DNA of 32,211 bases, from assembly GCA_028281575.1 (NCBI GenBank), contig JANQJP010000003.1, positions 1 to 32,211 on the forward strand, read 5' to 3'. Below, in pieces: positions 25,377 to 31,995 of this stretch. The stretch's first letter is position 1. Each line of letters starts with the position of its first letter. Origin of the DNA: Cellvibrionaceae bacterium. GTDB lineage: Bacteria > Pseudomonadota > Gammaproteobacteria > Pseudomonadales > Cellvibrionaceae. The position numbers were made by a program, and so were the translations under genes. The notes beneath the pieces are model-generated. The model saw only the letters and a list, made by a program, of their open reading frames with translations. It was not told where the DNA came from and searched no databases.

Positions 25377-26573
25377 TTATTTACCTCGTAAAAATTGCAA
25401 TTGAAGGTAAGCAAGGCGCGCTTGCAAAGCGGTATCAATGTACTGTTCCGTCGCTTCCAGATCTGATTGATAAGCATCTAACAATGCCATCACACTGAGT
25501 TCACCGGCGTTGTAACTCGCTTCAGCCAATCGACTTAATGATTGTTCATTGTTTTCGCTCGGCCCCTGTAGTTGAAGTGCCGCGTCTGTATTAGTGCGAT
25601 AAGAAAGAAGTGCAGATTGATAAGCGACTTCCAGTTGACGTTGAAGCAGAATCATTTCGGCTTTTAATTGTCGGACTGAACTTTTCGCTATCTGTTTTTC
25701 GCCTCGACCATGATCAAACAACGGGAGTGTCACACCGAGAGAAACAAGATTGCCGTCCGCTGAAATATCCGGCTCGTTTAACTCTTTTCGTCCCACACCC
25801 AAGGTTAATTCCGGCCAGTGTTCCCGCCCCGCAGCGCGCGCACGTATCTCGGCGCTTTGTTGCAGAGAATGAATAGCTTGCAGCTGCGGATGTTCGGACC
25901 AGTCAACAGATTCAACAGTAATTTCGGTGGGAAGCAAACGTCCCTCCAGTGCTTGCTGTGGAGCATCAATCTTGGAAAAAAGCGCGTTGCGCAGGCCGGC
26001 AAATTTTGCTTCGGCACTGCCGTTTTTTCCGATCAGAACAGACAACTCCTTTTTAATACGCAGTGCATCGAACCGCGACGCATCACCACGCTCAGCGCGT
26101 TGCTTCACCATCTTTTCGATAGTTTTTAAATGCGAATAAACCTGCTGAATTGCCGCTAACTTTTGCTGTGCGGCTAACGTCTCGTAAAACGCTTCACGCA
26201 GGGTTTTCTGCCAGTGTCGAGCGTCCATCGCCTGTTGTTTTTCTTCGGCTTCATAGGACTTGGCCGCCGCTTTGCGTTCAAGGCCCTTTACACCGGCGAT
26301 ATTAATTTTTTGCCGCAGCCACACGGAGGTTTCTTCACTCGTACCACCAGGCAAATCCAAGTTCTCCTGGCTGTACTCGATACTTGGATTTTCCCATCGA
26401 CCAGCATGCAACATTTCACCGCGTGCTTTTTCCAGTTGTGCTTTCCATTGCATTTTAATTTCAGGATTTTCAAAACCGAGCGTCACAACCTGATATTCTG
26501 TTAGTGCTGCTCTTGCTTGAAGCGAAAAATTAAAGACACAAAAAAATACCAGCGCTTTATTTAAAAAGTGCAT
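25377..26573 (-). CDS. czcC: TolC-family outer-membrane factor (CzcC/CusC-like)
   Basis: A 398-residue outer-membrane efflux protein with a signal peptide (MHFLNKALVFFCVFNFSLQARA). It carries the paired long helical repeats of the OEP family, for example NPSIEYSQENLDLPGG and the second-half VSLGVTLPLFDHGRGEKQIA. It forms the exit duct for the RND pump. The ATG at 26573 starts directly at the signal peptide; an ATG at 26591 overlapping the M56 stop would add six residues. It is the first structural gene after the regulators. Confidence 0.87.
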   Translation of the reverse strand: MHFLNKALVFFCVFNFSLQARAALTEYQVVTLGFENPEIKMQWKAQLEKARGEMLHAGRWENPSIEYSQENLDLPGGTSEETSVWLRQKINIAGVKGLERKAAAKSYEAEEKQQAMDARHWQKTLREAFYETLAAQQKLAAIQQVYSHLKTIEKMVKQRAERGDASRFDALRIKKELSVLIGKNGSAEAKFAGLRNALFSKIDAPQQALEGRLLPTEITVESVDWSEHPQLQAIHSLQQSAEIRARAAGREHWPELTLGVGRKELNEPDISADGNLVSLGVTLPLFDHGRGEKQIAKSSVRQLKAEMILLQRQLEVAYQSALLSYRTNTDAALQLQGPSENNEQSLSRLAEASYNAGELSVMALLDAYQSDLEATEQYIDTALQARLAYLQLQFLRGK

Positions 26574-26587
26574 GAGGTATCTTTCAT

Positions 26588-27532
26588 TCATTGAAGCCAA
26601 CCCCATAGGGTTTCCAGACCATGATGGCCGAGCAGTAAAATAATCGGAAACGCAATAACTGCGAGGTACAAAAAACTTATTGCCGAAGGTGTTCGGATTG
26701 GGTTTTGGTTGTCGTTAAGTAACAGGCTAATTCTCTGCGACAATTGGCCGCCGCTAATCGATGCAGGAAATGGAGAATTCACACCTACGCGACGCAGTTT
26801 CACCAGTACATCTGCGATCTCAAGGGAATCAAATTGCTTCGCTGCATAGGCATCGGCACGAATTTCCGAAGATAAATACCACGAGGATCGCAGTAATTTA
26901 GGAAAGAAATGAAGGCTAAGCAGAAACTCAAATAACGTGTTTTTAAGAATATCTTTATTGCGTATGTGCGCGATCTCATGTTTGACCACCATACGCATTT
27001 GGCGTCTGTTGAGCAGTTTAGTTAGCCCTCGCGAAATAAAAATGGAAGGTTTGATGCATCCCAAAGTAAACGCCAAAGGACGGTCATCAGATAAGGTCTT
27101 TTTTAATCCGGTATCAGATACTAAACGCTGGAAAAATTTAGACTGCGCATAAAGCCCATATTGAGGCGCAATTCGATAGAAAAACAAAGTTAGCGGGCCA
27201 AACACCGCTATTAGACCGGCTAGAGAGTTAGAAAATTTTAAGGCTATTTCAGGTAAATGTTCGAAACAAAAATGCGGATGATGCGCCACATGCGTTTCAC
27301 AATGATCGTAAATCCACCCCTGGCTTTTTGCTAAGGCCAGAAGTAGTAAGGAAACTACTGCAACGACGGGTAAAGCCCACGGTAATGCTGCCATAAGCCA
27401 TAAATGCTTACGCACACCAATATCCGTAGACGTTCTCGCCAATGGAGCAAAGGTGATAACAAGTAAATTTGCCGCAATCCAACTAAGCGACGCAACAACG
27501 ACTAACATCCACACCAGATTTAACCAATTCAT
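26588..27532 (-). CDS. M56 (BlaR1/MecR1-like) membrane protease, putative metal sensor
   Basis: A 314-residue integral membrane protein with TM segments near 5-28, 43-68, 101-119 and 282-303. The zinc protease motif HEIAH (185-189) lies in the large cytosolic loop. BlaR1 has a C-terminal penicillin-binding sensor domain; here there is none. Between TM2 and TM3 (76-95) is a loop rich in His and Cys (HCETHVAHHPHFCFEH), well placed to sense periplasmic metal. It overlaps the BlaI gene by 4 nt (ATGA). I infer that metal binding activates proteolysis of the repressor and so opens the efflux operon. Confidence 0.85.
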   Translation of the reverse strand: MNWLNLVWMLVVVASLSWIAANLLVITFAPLARTSTDIGVRKHLWLMAALPWALPVVAVVSLLLLALAKSQGWIYDHCETHVAHHPHFCFEHLPEIALKFSNSLAGLIAVFGPLTLFFYRIAPQYGLYAQSKFFQRLVSDTGLKKTLSDDRPLAFTLGCIKPSIFISRGLTKLLNRRQMRMVVKHEIAHIRNKDILKNTLFEFLLSLHFFPKLLRSSWYLSSEIRADAYAAKQFDSLEIADVLVKLRRVGVNSPFPASISGGQLSQRISLLLNDNQNPIRTPSAISFLYLAVIAFPIILLLGHHGLETLWGWLQ

Positions 27533-27927
27533 TGATTGCGCTCCTCACGTCGACGTTGTATTTCCGCCTCAAGAAGGTCTAACGAATCATCATCGATTTG
27601 CTCTGCCGCATTGAGAATGGCAGCCGCGGACGATACGGAATCCGCTTGAAAACGGGTAACAAGATCGTTGATTAAATTGCCCAATAGATCAGATTTGGAC
27701 ACTTTCGCGTTATAAAGATAACGATGACTGGATTTACTGCGGCTTAACAAGCCTTTGCGGAACAAGCGCTCCATGGCGGATTGAACGCTGTTGGCTGAGG
27801 CGTTGCGTTCCCGGTTAATGAGCTCGTGCATATCTTTGGCAGACATTTCGCCGTTTACCCAAAGTGCTTCTAATACCTGTATCTCAAGTTCACCCAAAAC
27901 CGGGGTGTCTGTTGTGGAATGTTTCAT
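27529..27927 (-). CDS. BlaI/MecI/CopY-family repressor
   Basis: A 132-residue winged-helix repressor (LGELEIQVLEALW, ANSVQSAMERLFRKGLLSR, HRYLYNA) followed by a helical dimerisation domain. It lacks the CxC metal motif of CopY, so it should not sense metal itself and fits the BlaI mode, inactivation by cleavage. It is the first gene of the efflux operon and coupled to the M56 protease gene. Its operator is probably the palindrome overlapping the -35 element about 40 nt upstream. Confidence 0.9.
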   Translation of the reverse strand: MKHSTTDTPVLGELEIQVLEALWVNGEMSAKDMHELINRERNASANSVQSAMERLFRKGLLSRSKSSHRYLYNAKVSKSDLLGNLINDLVTRFQADSVSSAAAILNAAEQIDDDSLDLLEAEIQRRREERNQ

Positions 27928-27956
27928 CTGCCGCCAACCGTAAGAATTTAGAGCTT

Positions 27957-27998
27957 ATCTTACAGCCACAAAAAACCTATCGTCAATTGGTTTTTTGT
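27957..27998 (-). promoter_or_regulatory. Promoter with palindromic operator for the blaI-M56-RND operon
   Basis: On the minus strand TTGACG (27986-27981) and TAAGAT (27962-27957) are 18 nt apart. A perfect 10-bp inverted repeat, ACAAAAAACC (27968-27977) and GGTTTTTTGT (27989-27998), surrounds the -35. A bound dimer would block polymerase, so this is the likely BlaI-type operator. As the transcript begins downstream of it, it is not a terminator for this operon. Confidence 0.6.
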
Positions 27999-28050
27999 CG
28001 GACCAGCAGCCGGCCTACTAAAAACAGCGCGGTTTCACGCTGAAAAAGTG

Positions 28051-28152
28051 ATGGTTACGTTAGATATCGACAAAGTGCCTTATGGATATAAACTACTTCG
28101 AGGAAAGGCTACAAGTCTAGTTCCAGCTGTTTGTGAACGCTGGCACAAGTAA
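28051..28152 (+). pseudogene. Fragment resembling a pyridoxamine-phosphate-oxidase-like (PPOX) protein
   Basis: An ATG-initiated 33-codon frame reads VTLDIDKVPYGYKLLRGKA and then stops. The pattern of a short strand, DIDxxPY, and LLxRGxA is that of the FMN-binding split barrel of PPOX-type proteins. No remaining domain is present on either side, so this looks like debris. Assignment by pattern only. Confidence 0.35.
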
Positions 28153-28188
28153 AATAAACTTACGGATTAATCTGTATAGATAGCACAA

Positions 28189-28284
28189 TTACGTTTCCAA
28201 CACTCGCACCACTTCTCTAAAACTGTTTAACCCAGCCTTCATATTTTCAATAATTTCTTCGGCCAATACTTCAGGCTCTGGTAG
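28189..28284 (-). pseudogene. Remnant of the 3' end of a type I methyltransferase (hsdM-like)
   Basis: The minus-strand frame reads LPEPEVLAEEIIENMKAGL and then SFREVVRVLE before a stop. This matches the C-terminal helices of HsdM-like N6-adenine methylases, which commonly end LPxPExLAxEIIENL. Upstream the frame runs into the dispersed repeat at 28283, so only the tail of the gene survives. Confidence 0.45.
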
Positions 28285-28330
28285 GTTGGTCCGTAAGACT
28301 GAGCACAAGGATGTGCGAGTCACTTGGGCC
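28283..28330. repeat. Dispersed structured repeat, copy 2
   Basis: A second copy of the repeat at 20219-20266: AGGTTGGTCCGTAAGACTGA, then GCACAAGGATGTGCGAGTC. The stem here is GCACA/TGTGC around loop AGGA, one pair longer than in copy 1. It joins the hsdM remnant to the mobilization island. Confidence 0.75.
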
Positions 28331-28401
28331 GACGGTTCAAGGCTGGTGCGGACAATATAAACATAAAAAGAGCTTTAAGTTTCAGAGAACGATGATAAAA
28401 G

Positions 28402-28590
28402 GTGGTGCCCGATTCAGGTCTTGAATCAAACGCCAAAAGCCATCTTTTCAATGAGTGGGAAAGGAATAATAAGAGGCTTTCAGAAGCCCCCTATTCCGAT
28501 CTGGATATAGATCAGTTATTCGAAACACTAGCGAACTGGAATACCATCCTTGAGCAGGACGCACCTTATTTTCAGGAGGTGCAGCCATGA
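28402..28590 (+). CDS. 62-aa hypothetical protein preceding mobC, possibly 5'-truncated
   Basis: An acidic frame (contains FNEWERNNKRLSEAPYSDLD and LFETLANWNTILE) whose TGA overlaps the mobC ATG (ATGA), suggesting translational coupling and a real gene. The only starts are tandem GTGs at 28402 and 28405 without a ribosome site, and an in-frame stop lies just upstream at 28396. Its original 5' end may have been lost where the island joined the chromosome. No family recognised. Confidence 0.45.
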   Translation: MVPDSGLESNAKSHLFNEWERNNKRLSEAPYSDLDIDQLFETLANWNTILEQDAPYFQEVQP

Positions 28591-29021
28591 ATGCCCTCTT
28601 ACAGACATTCGGTGAAGCCTCCGAATATCCGCAGCAACACACCACAACACCCAAAGCCGAACCAACCAAGCCTTTCTCCATCCGCTTGACGGAGCAAAAA
28701 AAAGCCTATTTGCAGCAGCAAGCAGGACGCCGTCCTTTAAGCGCGTATATCCGCGATAGATTGCTGGGTGAACAAGCGCAAAAGCGGCGCGAGCTTCGCC
28801 AGCCTCAGCTTGGCGATACGCAATATGCATCTCTGCTGGCGGCGCTGGGTGAATCGCGCATGTCCTCCAATATCAACCAGCTCGCCAAACATGCCAATAT
28901 GGGCAATCTGGACGTATCCGAGGATGTGGAAAGGCAACTGGAGGAAGCCTACAACGCTGTTCTGGCAATGCGCGAAGCATTGTTTATCGCTCTGGGCCTG
29001 AGAACCGGGGCAGAAAAATGA
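28587..29021 (+). CDS. mobC: MobC-like mobilization (relaxosome) protein
   Basis: A 144-residue protein with a ribbon-helix-helix-like start (KPFSIRLTEQKKAYLQQQAG, RPLSAYIRDRLLG). The C-terminal MobC signature follows: LGESRMSSNINQLAKHANMG, then a helix ending AMREALFIALGL. Such proteins bind oriT and help the relaxase nick. An AGGAGGTG Shine-Dalgarno precedes the ATG. It overlaps the relaxase gene by four nt (ATGA). An oriT would be expected just upstream, in about 28330-28580; I could not single one out. Confidence 0.88.
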   Translation: MNALLQTFGEASEYPQQHTTTPKAEPTKPFSIRLTEQKKAYLQQQAGRRPLSAYIRDRLLGEQAQKRRELRQPQLGDTQYASLLAALGESRMSSNINQLAKHANMGNLDVSEDVERQLEEAYNAVLAMREALFIALGLRTGAEK

Positions 29022-30289
29022 ACCTGCAAGGCTCTCAGCGCGGGGGCGCAAAAGACCTTGCGCTGCATCTGCTCAAAGACGAAAACGAACATGTAGACAT
29101 TCACGAGCTGCGAGGCTTTGTCTCGGATAATTTGATCGATGCACTCAATGAAGCCTATGCAGTCAGCCGGGGAACGAAAGCAAAGCAGTTTTTATTCTCG
29201 GTAAGTTTTAACCCGCCGCCGGAAGAAAATGTCTCTATAGAGGATTTCGAGGCCGCCATTCAAAAAGTCGAAGATCATTTTGGCTTAACAGGACAACCCC
29301 GAGCGATCATTTTTCATGAAAAAAATGGTCGCCGTCACGCGCATGCAGTTTGGTCACGGATTGATACAGAAAACATGAAAGCCGTGCCGCTGCCTTATAC
29401 CAAGCGCAGTTTGCGCGATATATCACGTCAGCTCTATATACAGCATGGCTGGATAATGCCTCGCGGCTATATGAACTCTCAAGAGCGCAACCTTGATAAT
29501 TTCACGCTGGCGCAGTGGCAACAAGCCAAACGTGCAGGCAAAGACGCCAGAGACATTAAAACCGCGCTGCAAGATTGCTGGGCGATAAGCGATACACAAG
29601 CAACCTTTCAGCAAGCTTTAAAAGAGCGGGGCTTTATTCTTGTGCGTGGGGATCGGCGCGGCTTTATCGCGGTGGACATGGCGTGCGAGCCGTACTCGAT
29701 CTCTAAAAAATGGATCGGCCTGAGCGGGAAAGAGATTAAAAGCAAACTCACCGATTTAAAAAGTCTCCCCTCATTCGAAGACGCTAAAAATCAAATGGCT
29801 GGGCAGATGAAAGCGCGTTTAAGTGAATTGGAGAGCCAGCAATTCGAGACGGTGCAAAATCGCCTGTCCGAGATTGAGGACAAACGCATCGCTCTGGTCA
29901 GCCAGCAACGAGCGCAGCTCAGCGCTTTGAAAGCGCAGCAAGAAAAACGTTACCATGCGGAAACAATGAAACGTCAAGCCAGATTTAGGACAGGCTTTAA
30001 AGGGTTGTTTGACCGCATGACGGGTCGGCACCGCCGGATTAAGGAGCAAAATGAGCGAGAAGCACGTTCATCAATGGCTCGGGACAGGCAGGAAAAACAG
30101 GCCATGATCTTCACGCAGCTTGATCAGCGCCGGGCCTTGCAAAAACGTATGGAGCGCCTGCGGAACTTTCAACGCAAACATGAACGCAGCCTTGAGCGTG
30201 ACAAAGGCCAGTATGAGCAAATCCAAAACAATCAGCGCGAGCATTTCAGGTTCAATGAGCGCAGCCAAGATTTTGAGAGGGAGCGGTGA
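29018..30289 (+). CDS. mobA: Relaxase/mobilization nuclease (MobA-like)
   Basis: A 423-residue relaxase. The N-terminal nuclease domain begins GSQRGGAKDLALHLL, has HELRGFVSD and FLFSVSFNPP, and carries the metal-binding histidine motif FHEKNGRRHAHAVW (His100, 107, 109). A short middle domain (GDRRGFIAVD) precedes a long Gln/Arg/Glu-rich coiled coil from about 270 to the end. It lacks a primase or helicase domain, so it is a mobilizing rather than self-transmissible type. The sequence closely resembles relaxases I associate with alphaproteobacterial plasmids, which points to transfer. No type IV secretion gene is in view. Confidence 0.9.
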   Translation: MNLQGSQRGGAKDLALHLLKDENEHVDIHELRGFVSDNLIDALNEAYAVSRGTKAKQFLFSVSFNPPPEENVSIEDFEAAIQKVEDHFGLTGQPRAIIFHEKNGRRHAHAVWSRIDTENMKAVPLPYTKRSLRDISRQLYIQHGWIMPRGYMNSQERNLDNFTLAQWQQAKRAGKDARDIKTALQDCWAISDTQATFQQALKERGFILVRGDRRGFIAVDMACEPYSISKKWIGLSGKEIKSKLTDLKSLPSFEDAKNQMAGQMKARLSELESQQFETVQNRLSEIEDKRIALVSQQRAQLSALKAQQEKRYHAETMKRQARFRTGFKGLFDRMTGRHRRIKEQNEREARSSMARDRQEKQAMIFTQLDQRRALQKRMERLRNFQRKHERSLERDKGQYEQIQNNQREHFRFNERSQDFERER

Positions 30290-30301
30290 AAGAGTTTCAT
30301 T

Positions 30302-30331
30302 TTGACAAAAGTTCACATATTTGGTAACTTT
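30302..30331 (+). promoter_or_regulatory. Promoter-operator of the toxin-antitoxin pair
   Basis: TTGACA (30302-30307) and TAACTT (30325-30330) are exactly 17 nt apart. The arms AAAGTT (30308-30313) and AACTTT (30326-30331) form an inverted repeat over the spacer and -10, a probable antitoxin operator. Transcription would start at about the toxin's ATG (30336), giving a leaderless mRNA. Confidence 0.65.
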
Positions 30332-30335
30332 AAGT

Positions 30336-30665
30336 ATGAGCTGGACGATCACGTTTTACAGCGAAAAAGTGGAAAACCAGACCTTAGCCCTGCCGAAAGG
30401 GATACTGGCAAGCTTTCTGCGGATTGCTGAATTGATAGAAGAATTCGGCCCTGATCTGGAACGGCCTCATACGGCTCCTCTAGGTCAGGGGTTGTTTGAA
30501 ATCCGCGCCAAAGGCAAAGAAGGCATTGCCCGCTCAGTCTTTTGCACGGTGAAGGATCAGGAAATTATCATTCTGCTGAGCGTGATCAAAAAAGGCAACA
30601 CGATCCCAAAGCGTCATATGGATACGGCGCGCAAACGATTAAAGGAGATACAAGACGATGAATAA
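30336..30665 (+). CDS. higB: HigB-like toxin (phage Gp49-like, RelE superfamily)
   Basis: A 109-residue protein of the Gp49-like/HigB family, ribosome-dependent mRNA interferases. It starts MSWTITFYSEKVENQTLALP, with the central GPDLERPHTAPLGQGLFEIRAK and the late KKGNTIPKRHMDTARKR that are typical. The ATG at 30336 fits the domain; a TTG at 30321 lies inside the promoter. It overlaps the antitoxin start by 8 nt and, as in Hig systems, the toxin comes first. It probably stabilises the mobilizable segment. Confidence 0.87.
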   Translation: MSWTITFYSEKVENQTLALPKGILASFLRIAELIEEFGPDLERPHTAPLGQGLFEIRAKGKEGIARSVFCTVKDQEIIILLSVIKKGNTIPKRHMDTARKRLKEIQDDE

Positions 30666-30954
30666 GCGACCAACATTTACAGATTTTAAGAAAAAAACGC
30701 TTAAAGATAGCAAAGTGCAAGCGGAGTACGATGCGCTCTCCAGTGCTTATGACATGAAGCGCCAGATGATTGCCATGCGCAAACAGGCCGGCGTGACGCA
30801 GGAGCAAATGGCGGAAATTCTGGGCACAGCAAAGAGCAGTATTTCACGGCTGGAAAGCCTGAGCAGCCAATCATCCCCCAGCCTTGCAACGATTGAGAGC
30901 TATGCCAGCGCCCTTGGCTATCGCGTCAAGGTCGAGTTCCAGCCCAATGCCTGA
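30658..30954 (+). CDS. higA: HigA-like XRE antitoxin
   Basis: A 98-residue protein with an N-terminal toxin-facing region (TFTDFKKKTLKDSKVQAEYD) and an XRE helix-turn-helix (RKQAGVTQEQMAEILGTAKS, SISRLES) at about 40-65. It ends in the usual YASALGYRVKVEF. It is expected to neutralise the upstream toxin and to repress the shared promoter through the AAAGTT/AACTTT repeat. The pair is intact. Confidence 0.88.
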   Translation: MNKRPTFTDFKKKTLKDSKVQAEYDALSSAYDMKRQMIAMRKQAGVTQEQMAEILGTAKSSISRLESLSSQSSPSLATIESYASALGYRVKVEFQPNA

Positions 30955-30957
30955 GCT

Positions 30958-31089
30958 TTAGCGTGGTTTTTTTTTAATATTACCTCGCAATGCTTTGTCG
31001 AGATCAGAAAAGCTCTCACCTTTAATCAGATAAAAGTATCGCTTCGCCCTTTTGATAAGCCTACGATTTCCGGCATTGCAGAAATTATA
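30958..31089 (-). pseudogene. Possible gene fragment on the minus strand, unknown
   Basis: An open frame of about 43 codons without a usual start codon reads NRRLIKRAKRYFYLIKGESF and then SDLDKALRGNIKKKPR before a stop. The composition looks protein-like (basic, amphipathic), but I do not recognise it. It could be the tail of a lost gene or chance. Confidence 0.2.
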
Positions 31090-31110
31090 TTACTTCTCTA
31101 ACAATGAGCC

Positions 31111-31577
31111 ATGAAAGAAAAATCGTATAGATACCCGAAAACAGAGCCGGAAAAAATTGATGAGTTCATTATCGGCTCTTACGATCGGTTTGTGCAGTTA
31201 GAGAGACGAAACCTTCTTGTGGTTTCGCTGGTAATTATTTTTTCTACTGTTATGGATATTTCTCCTGAGAAAAGCTCTTTTGCAGGTATAACGTTTAAAA
31301 ATTTGGACACTGGTAACTTTTTTTAATTTTATTAGTTTCATATTTTTTGAATGCGTTTTTGGTATATGGCTATCCAAACTATAGACAAACAAAGAAAGAG
31401 AAAAAGGAACTAGATAGTAATGCAGTCGTAATTACCAGCCGTGTACGCCGTTGGCATATGGAATGGGGTCGCATGATACCGAGTTTTAGATACCATTTTT
31501 GGCTATTTATTCATTACTATTTGCCAGTTGTGCTCGGTGTTGTATCTATTGCTATCGGAGTGAAACAGGCAATCTAA
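31111..31577 (+). pseudogene. Small membrane protein gene interrupted by a frameshift at a poly-T run
   Basis: The first frame (31111-31326) encodes 71 residues with one TM segment (NLLVVSLVIIFST) and stops directly after NLDTGNFF at a run of seven T (31318-31324). In the -1 frame translation continues without a gap as LILLVSYFLNAFLVYGYPN, then cytosolic basic residues and another TM segment (YYLPVVLGVVSIAIGV) to 31577. Adding one T, or a -1 slip, would give one protein of about 155 residues with three or four TM segments. It may be a broken gene, a phase-variable one or a sequencing error. Family unknown. Confidence 0.55.
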
Positions 31578-31639
31578 CAAGGGAAATCGTGTTATTCACA
31601 CCATACAATTTTATCAATGTAAAACGCATTATAAAAAAC

Positions 31640-31843
31640 CTAATCAAACAAATACCTATCAGGGTCTTCTTCACTCTGAGAGTGCGCTTCTATCTGGTCA
31701 CGCAGGGCTTTATCGAAAGGTGACGGGTTTTCTTCTCTCGCAAGCGCATGTGTTTTTCTATCGTACATTGCAATATCCAATATCATGTGTGCATAACGTA
31801 TCATTCGGGTCTGGTAATTTCTAATGGCGTTTCTTCTTATCAT
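31640..31843 (-). CDS. 67-aa hypothetical protein
   Basis: A small basic-then-acidic protein (starts MIRRNAIRNYQTRMIRYAHM, ends SEEDPDRYLFD). A strong AAGGAGG Shine-Dalgarno stands eight nt before the ATG, which makes it a likely real gene. No family recognised. The repeats at 31951-31995 lie about 110 nt upstream and carry TTGACC, which could serve as a -35 for it. Confidence 0.55.
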   Translation of the reverse strand: MIRRNAIRNYQTRMIRYAHMILDIAMYDRKTHALAREENPSPFDKALRDQIEAHSQSEEDPDRYLFD

Positions 31844-31950
31844 GCCGCAATCCTCCTTTTCAATGTTGCAATCTTCCGTGGTTTATCCTTTTTTTTCTTG
31901 CGCACCTCACCTTTCTTTGGGCGGTCTAAAATCGCGCCGCGCAAAAATAG

Positions 31951-31995
31951 TCTAGGGTCAATCTAGAGGTCAACACAATCTAGTCTAGAGGTCAA
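31951..31995. repeat. Helically phased direct repeats TCTAGAGGTCAA
   Basis: Three copies: TCTAGGGTCAA (31951-31961), TCTAGAGGTCAA (31962-31973) and TCTAGAGGTCAA (31984-31995). Copies start 11 and 22 nt apart, that is, on one face of the helix. The third copy overlaps the stop of the partial transposase gene. They resemble iterons or a regulator's tandem sites; on the minus strand each gives TTGACC. Confidence 0.7.
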
